DNA of 64,000 bases, taken from Tausonia pullulans (lineage: Eukaryota > Basidiomycota > Tremellomycetes > Cystofilobasidiales > Mrakiaceae). Each line of letters begins with the position of its first letter. The stretch's first letter is position 1. Below the pieces are notes generated by a model. That model made no database searches. It was given only the letters and a program-made list of their open reading frames with translations, and was not told the origin of the DNA. The position numbers and the translations under genes are program-made. This document shows positions 1-11,608 of this stretch, in pieces. The stretch is taken from NCBI GenBank assembly GCA_951802195.1, contig OX637623.1:1054001-1118000 (forward strand), written 5' to 3'.

Positions 1-1129
1 GGGAAGGCGGAGAGATAAGGACGAACCGGCCCATTTTTGCGACTAAAGTGCAAGGGTCAAGTCAGCTCGCCTACCAACGGCTGATGAGGACGGGTGAGGC
101 AGCACGCACAAACTTCTTGAAGAGGGGGAGTGGGTGAAGGGCGGCTGGGGGAGAGTGACGAGGTGTATGTGAGAAGGGAGAAGGCGACAAGCAAGCAGAA
201 GAGGGCAAGCTCACGTGTTGCTGACGGTCGAGGGTCACAGAGCAAGCAGAGCGGCTCGCGAGACAGAAGAATCGAGCAAGCGACGAAACCCAGAGTTCCC
301 ACGGTTGTTGTCAACAAGGGCCGGTTCGCTGCCGTCCAAAGCCCGCCGCTTGGATGAAGCAACGACAGTGAGGCGCTCTCTCCCGTTTCTTCTCAACACC
401 CACCCTCTCCGTGAGTCGCCTGCTTCGCTCTCTGTACCTCTCGTCACCTCCCTCCACTTCATCCCCCCTTCTCTTCAGTGATGTTTTTATATTTATTGTC
501 TTCGAGAAGGTGCTCTTCGCCGAGCGTCCCCTGAGACCACTTCTTTTTGCTGATCCATCCCCGCTTCCATCTTGTTCTCTCCCTATACGAGGACGCGCTT
601 GGCTGACTCTTTTCTATTCCATCCTGTTCATCGGAACCTCAGGCTATATTCTAACCGCCCTGTCTCGTCTCTTCTCTCCGCCCGCTCGTATCTGCCTTCT
701 GTCTGTGCCTCAATAAGAGCATTCTTTCCGGCTTCGCCTCGTCTGTCCCGGTTTCTCGCCTTCTTTTCGCTCGCGCCTCTACTTGTTCTCGTGAGTTCCA
801 CTTCGGCCTCGTCCTTACCCCGACGACAACGACGAAACAGCAGCAGCCCAACGCACATTTATCGAGAGTGGAATGATTAAAAACAACCTTCTAATCTGTC
901 AATCCCCTGAGCTTTCGGGCGGGGAGGGGGGGAGTCCGCTCCCTCCCCTCTACTCGGAGCATGACGAAGAACGAAAACATTCCGGTTAGCCCCGGAGATG
1001 ACTTCTCTCAGTGTTATCGGCTGCTGCTTGTTGGGTCATCGTTGTCGCGTTTTCGTGTCTGCAGGATTAGGGTTGGTTAACTGACTCTTGCATGCCCGCT
1101 TTTAGGTCTTTTCTCTTGACCACCACACC
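1..1129. other. Non-coding upstream region of RPB11
   Basis: I see no gene here. The short open frames are low-complexity and overlap on both strands. From about 360 to 830 the + strand is rich in C/T runs, which is common in fungal promoters and 5' leaders. A neighbour may begin to the left of the window. Confidence 0.5.
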
Positions 1130-1984
1130 ATGCCCGCCGTCTCTGCCAACCAAACCAACACCCCGAACCGGACAGAAGCATGGTGGCTGAGTACTGACGA
1201 TGGGGAGAGACTGTGAGTTGATGTCCTCTCCCTCGATCGCTCTACATCGTTCTCTTTCTCTATTAGTCGGAGTCAGCCCTTTCTCGTTTCTGTTTTTGCC
1301 TGGACTGGTCTGGGGGATTGGGAGATATTACTACACACAACACAATGATGGACATGGCTCGCTTTTCTCTACGCTCTCTCTCACAATGCAATTCAAGTTA
1401 CACCAGCGCTGAAGCCGCCTCTTCCTCTCTTCTGTTCCTGCTCTCTCGCGCCAAATTACAAGCTTGGAAGTCTCCGAGGATACCAAGATCCCTAACGCCG
1501 CGACCATCAAAGTCCACAAGCAGGATCATACGCTCGCCAACATGCTTCGCGGGTGCGTCATACCCCTCTCCCTATCCCCTCACCATCCACTGACCGACAA
1601 GCCTGGCTACCTAGTCAACTCCTCACGGACCCTCAAGTCCTCTTCGCAGGGTACAAGCAGCCCCACCCTCTCGAGCCGCACTTCCTCCTCAAGATCCAGA
1701 CCACCAGCGCCACGACACCCGTCGCGGCGTTGAACAAGGCCGGTCAGACGCTGCTAGTGTTGATCCAGACGGTGAGGGGTCAGTTGGCGAGTGAGAAGGG
1801 GAGGGCGGAGCTGGAGGGTAGGGTCGGGGGAGCTGCTGGAGGTGGTGGTTTCGGTGGTGGGAGGATGGAGAGGATGGGAGGGGATGGGGCAGGGACGATG
1901 CAAGGCGAGGGCTTCGGGTTTGGTGGGCTGGGCGAGCAGACGTTTGGTGGGGGGGCTTATGAGGCGGGCGATATGGACTTTTGA
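1130..1984 (+). CDS. RPB11: RNA polymerase II subunit RPB11 with Gly-rich C-terminal tail
   Basis: This is the alpha-like small subunit of RNA polymerase II that pairs with RPB3 to start core assembly in the nucleus. Exons are 1130-1212, 1463-1552 and 1615-1984, giving 180 residues with the frame kept at both junctions. The family signature is clear: DTKIPNAATIKV followed by DHTLANMLR from exon 2, then LLTDPQVLFAGYKQPHP and FLLKIQTT from exon 3, matching the conserved DHTLGNLLR / VLFAAYK..HP / LRIQTT blocks. The start at 1130 gives a short acidic leader before the conserved core. RPB11 is usually near 115-125 residues. Here a tail of about 55 residues rich in Gly, with Met, Arg and Phe, follows the last helix. 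The gene converges with the CBM48 gene, whose stop lies about 300 bp away. Confidence 0.9.
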
Positions 1985-2289
1985 ATGCGGATGGGGGCCT
2001 GCTGTTGAGTTACTGCTTTTCTCTCTGTCATGACTTGCGACGTTAAGAGATGGAGGAGAAAGAGAGAGACAGTATTGGATCCATTCGTGGAGAGCGAGTA
2101 GACAGGCAAAACAGGAACAAATGAAGGCATAGAGGAAGAAAAATTAAGAATTGTGGCAAAAGGGAGGAGGAAGACCGTAACTAACAGTCAAGGACCTGAA
2201 GAGAGAGAAAAGAGAGAGCGAAACCAAAGAGAAGATAGGAAGAGAGAGAGAGAGAGATATAGACAAAGTAGGCACCCCACGAGGCGAGA
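1985..2289. other. Convergent 3' intergenic spacer
   Basis: Spacer between the stops of RPB11 and the CBM48-type gene. It holds an A/G-rich stretch with a short GA run around 2237-2260. No gene or clear terminator is seen. Confidence 0.5.
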
Positions 2290-5200
2290 TCATTTGTTGG
2301 ATGCCGATGACGCCTCCCTCTCCTTGTCCTTCTTGCCAAAGATCCTCGAGACGCTTGCAAAGAACGAGCTCTTGCGCTTCCTCAGCTTGTCACCATGCTC
2401 GCTGCCGGTCTCGCCGCCGTGAATGTTTTGGTGATCAGACTTGCCGACGGGCGTTGACGCCGCGCTCGAAGAGACCACAGAGGAGGGATACGCTCCGGGG
2501 ACGGAGTTGTCGGTGGCCTTCTTGGGTGTCGAAGGGATGGCACCGGCGTCGGCGGTCGTGGCAGGCGTATCCTTGGCGGGAACAGAGGGAGCCGCGTTCT
2601 CGCGAGACGAGGGCGCGAGAGCAGCACCAGCGACACCAGCGGCCACCGGGGTAGCGGTGGTGGTAGCCGTGCTGGTGGGAACGGCCGAGGCGGTAGCAAC
2701 CGAGGGAGTGGCGGTGGTCGTGCTGGGGACAGTTGACTTGTCGACGTGCTGGAAGTTGTCCGGGTGCGACGTCGTCGAGGCATCATCGATGACTTGTGAA
2801 AAGATAGAGCAGACAGAAATCAGTCACGCATCACGGGGACTATAAAGAAACCCCAAAGGCATGTGAGGCTAACGGGAAAAGTCGTTCGTACCGGCCGTGC
2901 TGGTCTCGCTCGGGGCGGGAGCGGCCACCGACTCGACCTTCCTGCCGTCCCTGCTGTAGTCGTCCGAGCCAATCTTGACAGCGGCACCGAGTGCGACAGG
3001 CGCGCCACTAGCGCTGAATGCCGCTCCCGCAGCGCTGTCATTGGATCCGGTGTGGATCACGGAGTCGGTGCCGACGTCATCCGTCTGCGGCGGGTTGATG
3101 GACGGGAGACCAGAGGTCTGGGAGAGTTGACGGATGTTGGAGACGAAGCCGGGCTTGCTGGCCGAGGTCGTGGAGGGGACGTTCGAGAGTCCGGCGGGCG
3201 GAAGACCACCCGACGACTCGACGGCGAACTGGTCGAGCTTCTCGGTGATGGGGGTTGCCTTGGCGGAGACGTCCGTGTGGATGTCCTGGAGGGCGCGCTG
3301 ATGGGAAGAACCACGCATCAGCTACGTGTCTCTATCAAACGCGAGACGTACCACACTCTCACCGTCTGATCCTCAGAGAGCTTCTCGAGCTGGCTCTTCT
3401 TGCCCTTCGTGAACGCAGCGAGACCTCCAACTCCGGCAGTGACGGCGGCAGCGGCACCGGCGATTGCGGCGGTTGCGCCCGAGGAAAAGTCGTCGGTCCC
3501 CGAGCTGATGGGGAAGAGCGTCTGGTTCGACGCCTTGGGAGTCGTCGCTGACGCGGATTCCGTAGCGGCAACGGGGCCAGGGGTGGTGGCGGGAGTTGAA
3601 GCAGGGACGGCCGGGGCAGGGGTAGGGTCGGCAGCGAGCTTGGCGGGGGCGATGTGGAGGGTGGTCTAGGAAAGGAAAGATGAGTCAGCCTCACGCTGAT
3701 ATATGAAGAATAGAAGTGAAGAACGAGTTTGCCCACCTCAGCCCCCTCGGCGGTCTTGTTGCCAGTGACAATGGCAGCGGCACCAGCACTAGCGGCCGTG
3801 ACAGCGGCAGTAGTACCAGCAACGGCAGCCGACGTGGTGTCAGTGATATTCTTGCCAGCATTGGCAGCCTCGGTGGCGAAACCGTTGCCCTTGGCTCCAA
3901 GGCCAGTGATGGGGGCAAGAGCATCCTTAAGCGGGGCAGACGAGGCAGTCACCGACGAGGGCGAGGTCGCACTCGAAGGGACGCCAGCGATCGAAGCAGG
4001 AGTGGCGGCGGTGGCCGGATCGATGCCCTGGGAGGGAACGCCAGAGGCGGCGTTGGCGTCAATGGCGCGCTAAAGATGAGGAGTATAAAGAACGTCAGCC
4101 TCTCAACTTTTTGATGAAGGGACGCGTAAAGAACGCACCTTCTGTTCCTCGGGAGTCTTGGCCACGCCAGCGGCCGCGTCCTTGCTGGTGGCAAGAGCGG
4201 CGACGCTTCCGACACCGGCCGTGAGAGCGGCAGCGGTTCCAGCGACCGCAGCGGAAGCCGAGTCGGAAAGGCTCTTGCCAGTGGTGGCAGTGAGAGCTGG
4301 GGCGGAGTCAGCGAAAGAGCCAGCCTTAGCCGAGGTGGCCGGGTCGATGCCCTGCGAAGGAACGCCCGAGGCAAGGTTGGTGTCGATGTCGCGCTGGACG
4401 CAGACACCTTGAGTCAGTCTAGGCCAGATGGGACGCAGGGATCAGGGGCAGCGAACACACCTTCTGCTCGGCCGGGGTCTGCTCAACATCTACGGCGGCA
4501 ACGGGAGTCTTCTGCTCTCCCGTCGCAAGAGCGGTAATGCCTCCAAGACCAGCTGCAACCGCGGCTCCAGCGCCAGCAATAGCAGCCGTTGCGCTTGAGG
4601 CAAGATCTTGGCCGGCGGACGCCGCAGTGTCAGCAAGACCCTGTGTCTGTGTCGTGAGATTCTCGCCGACATTGGTGGTCTCAGTGGCGAAGCCATCGCC
4701 CTTGGCGCCGAACCCGGTGATGGGGGCGAGGGCGTCCTTGAGCGGCGCCGAGAAGGCAGTGGCGGGGGCGGCCTCGCCAGTGGTAGAGGTGTGGGCAGGG
4801 ATGATGGCCGTGGCGGGGACGATGTCCTTGGTCTGGGAGACAGAGCATGCATCAGTCTGACGTCGATCTGTCACAAGATCGACAAAGCCCGACGACTCAC
4901 CTGTGTCTCCTCAGCGGAGGCGGCGGGGTTGGTGGTGGTGTCCTTGTGGTCTCCCGTAGCGAGAGCAACGAATCCTCCGATGCCGGCGGTCACAGCGGCG
5001 GCAGCGCTGGCGATGGCAGAAGTGCTCTTGAGCACAAGGCCCTCGTCCTCGGTGCCGGAAGTGGTGGTAGTAGCATTGGTCTCGCCAGTGATGGGTGCGA
5101 GCGCCTCTTGGGCCGACTTGGGCGACGAGGTGGACTCGACGGCGATGGGCCTGGACAGGAGAGGAGCAGGGTTGACAACCTCGGAGTCGAGAACGGGCTC

Positions 5201-6632
5201 GGCAACAGCCTCCTTCTTGGCAGCCTCCTTCTTGACAGCCTCGGCGGGGGTAACGTCCGAAGGGTACGCCTCCGCAGGGGTGTCGACAGCAGCGGCGGAG
5301 GGCCCAGATGAGACAAGGTCGGCGTCCTTGACTGACTTGGTGGACGCGGCCGAGGCGGAAGGCGTGATGATGCCAGCGGCAGGGCCGGGCGTCTGGCTCG
5401 AGAGAAGACTCGGAGCGACCGAGGAGTGGGTGGAGGGCTCGTCCAAGATGCCGCGTTTCGAGTCGATGGGGACAGAGGGTGTCGTCTCAGAGGGGGCAGC
5501 CCCAGATCCCTCAGGAACAACTACAGGGGTAGCGACATGTCAACAAGTCACGAACAAGGGGGTAGAGGAGAGGGTAGCGCGATCGCGACTATAGAACTCA
5601 CGGACGCCGGCAGCAGCTCCGACGGGCTTCGTCGAGGACACATCCTTGTCGGTAGCGAAGACGGGAGCAGCAGTAGCGACGGGCTCGACAGGCTTGAGAG
5701 GGACACGATAGCGGTTGTTGAGGTTGCCGGCAGAATCTGGAGGCAGTCGAGGCGCGCGCAAGCGAACCGAGTCAGAGCTCGCGCATGAAAAGGGCTCGTC
5801 ACCAGAGACGTAACTGACCCCATTCCTTGTCCTGGTCGTCCCTGCAGGGGTGGATAGGCACAGCGACGGCAGAGAAGAGAAGGGGGGAGGGCGATGGCGG
5901 AAAAGGACGTCAGAGAAGCGTTCGCTCGCTGATGACGACAAGAGGGCCGCGGAGGGAAGAGAGAAAGGCCTGATGCGGCGAAAAGGAGCAGCCTGTCTTT
6001 CCGAGACTCTCTCAACTCACCTGATCTGCCAGTCTGAAAGAGGCGGGCGAGAGGACAGAGTTCTGTCAATCAACATGCTTGCCATCTCCCTACAGCCCGT
6101 CGGATGCAGCGCGTCGATGGCGGAGGGGAGTGGGGTGGGTGAGGCAGACGAGGTAAGAAGGTGGACTCACTGCCGTCGACGACGTATTTGTATTCGTAGT
6201 CGCGACCCCACTCGAGGTCGATGGTGCCCTCGAAGCCGTGCTCGGTCTTGGTGAGGTGGTGCGTGTTGCCGGACCACTGAGAGGGAGGAACCGTGAGGGT
6301 GAGGCAGTAGAGAGGGTCGGTCAGCCAACGTCGGGTCTCGGCGACAATCACGAGACGAGGGAGCGAGAGCAAGCGGAGAGAGACGGACGTTGTCGAAGGA
6401 TCCGGTGATGATGACCGTGTTAGGGTGTGTGTTTGGCCTGCGGATGGATGGATAGGCGGGAGGGAGAGTCAGTTGGGTCTTCGATTGGGGAGAACAACGA
6501 GCGAGAGTCCGCGGAGGGGAGGTGGCAGGCCCATCGCGTGCGAGGGAAGCCTATGAAAGGAGGGAAGGGGGACAGCGCGAAGGGAGGGTTCGATGCTGCT
6601 GACCAGGAGAACTGGGCCTTGTGGGTCGTCAT
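2290..6632 (-). CDS. AMPK-type CBM48 (Crp1/Mdg1-like) protein with duplicated-exon Ala-rich repeats
   Basis: Thirteen exons, read from the high coordinate: 6604-6632, 6389-6437, 6171-6276, 6021-6033, 5819-5841, 5602-5736, 4901-5520, 4461-4832, 4139-4393, 3737-4069, 3363-3665, 2892-3297 and 2290-2792, giving 1048 residues in one frame. Residues 8-85 form an AMPK-beta-type glycogen-binding fold: NTVIITGSFDNW, then GFEGTIDLEW and YEYKYVVDGNW, ending at SAGNLNNRYRVP. Yeast Crp1 and Mdg1 begin the same way. The remainder is low-complexity and rich in Ala, Thr, Ser and Pro. It contains related units with LKDALAPITG, GAKGDGFATE and an Ala/Gly block ending ALATG. Four consecutive exons (residues 326-746) are phase 0 at both ends and share these units. 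The C-terminus is basic, with LRKRKSS and IFGKKDK. A polysaccharide-binding or signalling role is inferred from the CBM; the repeats have no known function. Confidence 0.85.
6021..6033 (-). other. 13-nt microexon within the CBM48 domain
   Basis: Flanked by TTTCAG on the upstream side and GTGAGT downstream on the minus strand. It is the only piece that joins the flanking exons in frame: with it the reading is YVVDGNWQIRDDQDKEWDSA, while without it the 23-nt exon at 5819-5841 is out of frame. CBM48 proteins commonly have a Trp at this spot. Confidence 0.8.
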
Positions 6633-7382
6633 GATGACTGAGGTGTCTGATCGGGCAGCGGCGGCGATTGCGGGTGATGGTGGTCGAGGAGAGGAAGAGG
6701 GACCAGGTCGGTCGAGGAGCGAAGATGGGCGGCCGCGCGAGGCGAGAGCAAGGCGCCGTGGGATATATCTTCACCCTGGGCCGAGCCCCTGCGGTTTCCC
6801 CACCTCGCCCCACTCCTCTCCCTCTGGGTTCGTCCATCGCTCCTCAGCCAGGCCTGTATCATGTCTGTGGCCCCGCAAGCACCCGCGAACGGAACGCCCG
6901 CCACACACACGCCTGAAGCCGCGTGCGAAATTGCAAAGTGCAGCACTCGGGTCCGGCCCTCGCGCTGTCAGTTCATGCCTGGTTTGATCAGGTTGTGAGG
7001 ATGAGGAAGGATGGAGAACAAGGAGGACGCTGCCCAGAGGCTTTTCCGATCGTCTGGTCTGCATAAAGTCGGGCAGCTAGATGTTGCCGTCCTCATTCAG
7101 CAGCCCTAGTCGAGATTGCCCTGCTACAACATCTCTCGACGTGAATCGCCACAACTCAGCGTATCGGATGCGTGGAGATCCGGAATCCAATTGTGACCAA
7201 GAAGACCCACGCAAAAACAGGCCGCTTTAATCTGTTGACGAGCAGCGGCGCCAGTGGCCAGAATGGCGGGCGAACTCGCTGTGGATCCGGACAAGCAAAC
7301 AGGAACTACTTCATCGTACATCGCAAGAGAAAATAAAAGGGAACAAGAACAAAATCGGATGCGAACCCCCACCGCATCAAGC
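6633..7382. other. Intergenic region
   Basis: Lies between the start of the CBM48 gene and the stop of the dehydrogenase, both on the - strand. It should contain the CBM48 promoter. I see no gene here. Confidence 0.5.
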
Positions 7383-8858
7383 CTAGTTGTAATCCGGTCC
7401 AATCATGACCTTAACGACCCCTTTGCCACTCTCATCCCGACCCCTCGCGACGTCGATGAACGCCTGCTCGGCGTCCTTGAGGGCGTACCGATGGCTGACC
7501 ATCCGGGAGATTCCAGCACCCAGCCGACCGGATGCAAGGAGCGAAAGGGCGGCAGGATACGTCGAGGCGTATCGGAAGACACCGATGAGGTCGACCTCGC
7601 GGGTGAATGCGTTGGACGTAGGGAGGTAGGCTTCGGGCGTGCCCATGCCGACGAAGACACACTTGCCGCCGGACTTAGCGAGGAAGATGCCGAGCTGCAT
7701 GCATGACTGGAAGAAGGGAGGTATTCAGTGACTGATCCTCATTCACATGAGAAACCAGAGCGCGCCACTTACCTCGACACCAGTGCACTCAAAGACGGTC
7801 TCGAACCCAGCGGTTCCCAGCTTCTCCTCAATCATCTTCTGCGTACCCTTGGCGCTCTCGAGCGCCTCCTTGCCACTTGTCCTAGGACCCCGGGGCAAAA
7901 CAATCGTCTCGTCGACCCAGCCTTCATCCTTCGCGAACGCAAGTTTGCCCTCGTCGATGTCGACCGCGACGATCCGCGTGGCACCCCGAGCGCGAGCAAC
8001 AGCGCAAGCGAGAAGGCCGACGGCGCCACAGCCGAGGACAAGGACGGATCCTCCAGGTTGAGGGGCGGAGGCACGAGTGGTGGCTTGGAGGACGACGGAG
8101 AGGGGCTCGGCGAGCGAAGCGAGCTCGTGTGTGACTCCAGTGGGCATCCTAGTAGAAGCGAACAAGTCAGGAGATCAGAGAAGGTAAATGATGAGGGCCA
8201 CTCAGCTACTCACTTGTAGAGGAAGTCGACCGGGTGGTTCATGTACTCCTGAAGCGTGCCGTCACGGTGAGGGAACGTCTTGGCACTCGAGCAGAAGCTC
8301 ATTTGCTGAGAAGAGAACAAGATCAGCCGTCTGTGCGATTTGCGCGCGACACCATTAGTCCACACCCTTGACATCCACTCACCGTGCACAAGTTGTACCG
8401 GCCGCCCTTGCAGAACTCGCAGCGTGCACAGTTCACTCCAGCCTCTACGGCGACATCGTCACCGACCTTGAGGTCTCCCTCGTAGCCCTCCGGGAGGGCG
8501 GTGACAGTGCCTCCAGCCTCGTGACCGAGGACCATGGGCGCCTTGCAGACGAAGGCACCGTTGGCGGCATGGACGTAGTAGTGGACTGGTGAGGAGTCGA
8601 ATGGGTGAGTACATGACCACGAGAAAGAGTCAGTGTGCAAGACGTACGGTCAGAGCCGCAGAGACCGGTCGCGACGACGCGGATCTGAGCGAAGCCAGGC
8701 TTTGGGGCTTCCCTCTCGCGCTGCTCCTGTATTTAAGGACACGGGGGGTGAGTGGGCGAGTGGGGTCGACAGAACAGACGGAACAGGGTAACACGAACGA
8801 CGCGCATGTCCTTGGGTCCGTAGAGGACGTTTGCGGTGTAAGAAGAAGATGCTGGCAT
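7383..8858 (-). CDS. Zinc-dependent sorbitol/xylitol-type dehydrogenase (MDR family)
   Basis: Oxidises a polyol (sorbitol, xylitol or similar) to the ketose with NAD+, probably in the cytosol. Exons are 8799-8858, 8648-8726, 8383-8585, 8214-8305, 7773-8148 and 7383-7706, giving 377 residues, a usual length for the family. The zinc-MDR pattern is present: GLCGSD with the first catalytic-zinc Cys, GHEAGG with the His-Glu pair, and the four-Cys structural zinc lobe (NCARCEFCKGGRYNLC). GTLQEYMNHP and LAEPLSVVLQA resemble xylitol/sorbitol dehydrogenases. The Rossmann glycine motif is LGCGAVGLLA, followed by an acidic AVDID, which indicates NAD rather than NADP. The exon 1 donor is a GTTCGT chosen because it restores the RVEQRE match; a GTC donor 3 bp earlier is also possible. 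Substrate is uncertain; L-arabinitol or another polyol is possible. Confidence 0.85.
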
Positions 8859-9412
8859 TGGGAGAGGAAAGACGGGGAGGAGAGGCCAGGGGAGGGGGAA
8901 GAGAAAAGAGAGAAGGGTGTCGGTGGTGGTTCGTGGCCAAAATCGAGTCGCCGACTGAACTGGGGACAGCGACGAGAGAGGAGCAGGGAACAGAGGACGG
9001 CGGAGGGGCAGCGAGGAGGGACGGAGGAAGCCTCACTCGGAGCCTTCGGACCGGGCCGCCGAGGGTGGAAGTTATCAGGCCGCAGAACCGAGATGGCCGC
9101 CCTTTGCCAACGAGCAACGACCACCTCCTGTTGCCCGGCCCTGGTCCACGGGGACCCACAACATTGACGAGGAGGTCTTATCTCCGGACCATGATACCGT
9201 CCTCCGACCTTCGACGTCGCCGTCAGAGGAGATGACTTGACGGCGATGTGCCGAGACGCGTGATTGACCTGTGTTTCTTCTCTGTATCACTGCCTGTCTA
9301 ATCCAAGGTGGACATGCTGAATGTTCGCCGGTTCGTCGCCATTCTTTCTCCAGCTGCGATCACAAATGCTCCATGACCATCTCCCTCCCCCCCTTCCCCC
9401 CCCCCCGCATCC
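8859..9412. other. Intergenic region
   Basis: Probable dehydrogenase promoter and OXR1 3' end. Contains a 15-nt C run near 9392-9406. No gene is seen; the overlapping open frames at 8.6-9.2 kb on both strands are low-complexity. Confidence 0.45.
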
Positions 9413-11608
9413 TCAAGCCGCCAGACCCCAGACCTCAACCCCAACGATGTCGAACTTCCCGCGCTCATTGGCACACAGCACATCGTTGTCGTACGCTGGG
9501 CACCGTGCGGAGGACCCGGACTGGAGTCGACCGTCGAGATAGAGGCCATACTTGCCATCTCTGGACGTACGGTGTCATCAGCAAGCGCAGACATACCTCA
9601 GAAAGAAGGGAAGGTCTACTCACCCGCCGCCGAGTGAAAGAAAGTCATGCTCGGAAAGGATCGTGTAATTGTTCCGACCCGTCCAGCGGAAGAGCTCCAT
9701 GCCGCCGCTGAGTGGGGTGAGCGACGATTTGCCGTGTTGAGGAGGAGGGGAGGCGGGCTCGCGGAAAGGGTGGAATTTGAAAAGGAAGCTGCGATTCAGA
9801 GTGAGCGAAAATGGATACATGTAAGATGTGGAAGGAGATACTTACCATTCTCCGCTGCCGTAGTAATGAGACGGTCTCGGCTTGAAGGCTGCGATGACGT
9901 GGCCAGTCAGTCGCAGTTTGTCTCTGTCGAATCCTGGGAGCGAGCGACCTGCCCTCATTAACGTAGCCACCAAACACTCCACCTTGCTCGTCCCGGACAA
10001 CAAGGAGAGATCCGGCGTCCGGCCGACGGTCCTCAAATTTGCCCGAGAGGTGGTAGAGCGTCGCAAGGCTCGACCCGTGCTGGTCAAGTGAGTAGATGAG
10101 CGTCCATTGCGGAGCAAGCCGCTGTCGCGCAGGGAGGTGCGGGCGGATCTGTGACGAAAAGCGAGGTATTGAGGTTGAGGACAAAGCTCAAACAAAAGAC
10201 AGACAGAGAGCGCTGAAGACACACGCACCAACTCTGCAGATTCCTCGGTGAGGAGTTCTACTGTCTCCTCGCGCCGGCCCACGAGATGAAGCGGCTCACT
10301 TCCAGCACTGTCGTCGTCTGGGAGGGACCAGCCGCCCTGGTTCCATCCGTTATGTACGGGCCGGAAGCCAGGCGCACCAGTGTAGAACTCTGTGGTGGAG
10401 GATGGGTTGAAGGCGCCATGGAAGGGAGTCGTGTGCGTGAGGGAAGAGGACACCCCCGTTGGCGGAGGCGGTGGTGATCCAGATGAGGAGAGAAGGGACG
10501 TCCAGCGCGAGGCCGTTTTGAGGAGTGTAGGGAGGGAGGCGCCTCCATGGGCGTGCTGTGAGCCGCTGACTCCTGATGAAGGCGGTGATGAAGTCGGTCG
10601 TGAATGAGGAGGTGGCGAGGGAGCAGGCTTCCCTGGAGGAGCGCGCGGGAACGAGGACAATGGCGTCTGGCTGCTTGATAGCGAGGGCGAAGACTGAGAT
10701 TTTGTCGAGGAGGAGGACGAAGGATTGGACCTTCGGGGAAAGGAGATCTGCGAAGCCGGATCCTTGCGGAGATTCCGCTGTTGTGGAGCCGGGTCCTGGG
10801 TGGGCGAGGCCGGCGACGGCTTTGCAGACGATGACGTGTACGAGGCAGCACTGCTCTGTGGAGCATGTGGGCTTCCCGTGTCCATGCTCACGCGCCTGAC
10901 TAGGTCAGGCGAGAAAAAGTCGGCCGGCCGCTCGTGATGGAATGTCTCCGCTCGGAAGAGGTCGGCGTTCGAGCGCGAGAGGTAAGATGATGGCTCATCC
11001 GAGTAGGATGACTGCCGAGGGAGGTGGTTGTGGTGCTGGGGATCTTGCTCGTTTCCGGATTGGGTTCGGGGAGGACTGGCAGGGAACATGATGTGAGAGA
11101 GACCCCGGGGTGGCGATAGGATCGGGCGCGGTGTCGAGCCCGAGGAAGACCGCCCCCAGCTGCTGCTGTGCTCCCGAGGAAGATCAAAGGGCCTCGAGTG
11201 TGAGCCACTTGACTGTCTTCTGATCGCCCTCCTCTCTGGCGAAGGTGGTGTTGCCCGAGCTGGCGTTGGCGCCGATTCGAACGCTGGAATCGATCCGTCA
11301 TCGGCGACCTGAAGGAGTTCGCCGAGCACGCCGCTCTCGTGCCGGCGGGTGTCATCGCGGCTCTTGGCCTGCTCGAGGAGGTCAAGTCCGCCGAGCTCGT
11401 TGACAGGCGAAAAGGATAGGAGATCAGGGCCGGAGGACGACGTCGTGAGCGGGTCCCCGCCGTCCTGGAACGAGCCGAACTCGTCAGACGAGGTCCGAAC
11501 GTGGCCGCTATTGCGAGGGCTGGCGAGGGGGACAGACGTCGGCTGGGGAGGCTGGGGAGGCAGCGGCGAGTGTGTCCGTGTTGGAATAAGTGGAGGCGGG
11601 AGAGGCAT
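9413..11608 (-). CDS. OXR1: TLDc-domain oxidation resistance protein
   Basis: Exons 10229-11608, 9953-10148, 9846-9888, 9624-9788 and 9413-9560 give 643 residues. The TLDc domain lies in roughly the last 230 residues: LLTEESAEL, then LPARQRLAPQWTLIYSLDQH, SLATLYHL, a Gly-rich FGGYVNE, HYYGSGECFLFKF, FRWTGRNNYTILSE with FLSLGGGDGKYGLYLD, RCPAYDN and a closing FDIVGVEVWG. TLDc proteins protect against oxidative stress and interact with the V-ATPase; in yeast Oxr1 promotes V-ATPase disassembly. The first 400 residues are Ser/Pro-rich and disordered, much longer than in yeast OXR1. The exon 2 to exon 3 junction only works with a GC donor, since that gives NEAFKPRP and leaves the domain intact. 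An in-frame stop lies upstream of the chosen start. Confidence 0.88.

Noticed and set aside
4608-5594. 328-codon open frame on the + strand
   Set aside because: It is antisense to the largest exons of the CBM48 gene, rich in Gly/Ala/Ser and crosses that gene's introns. Reads as a shadow of the GC-rich repeats.
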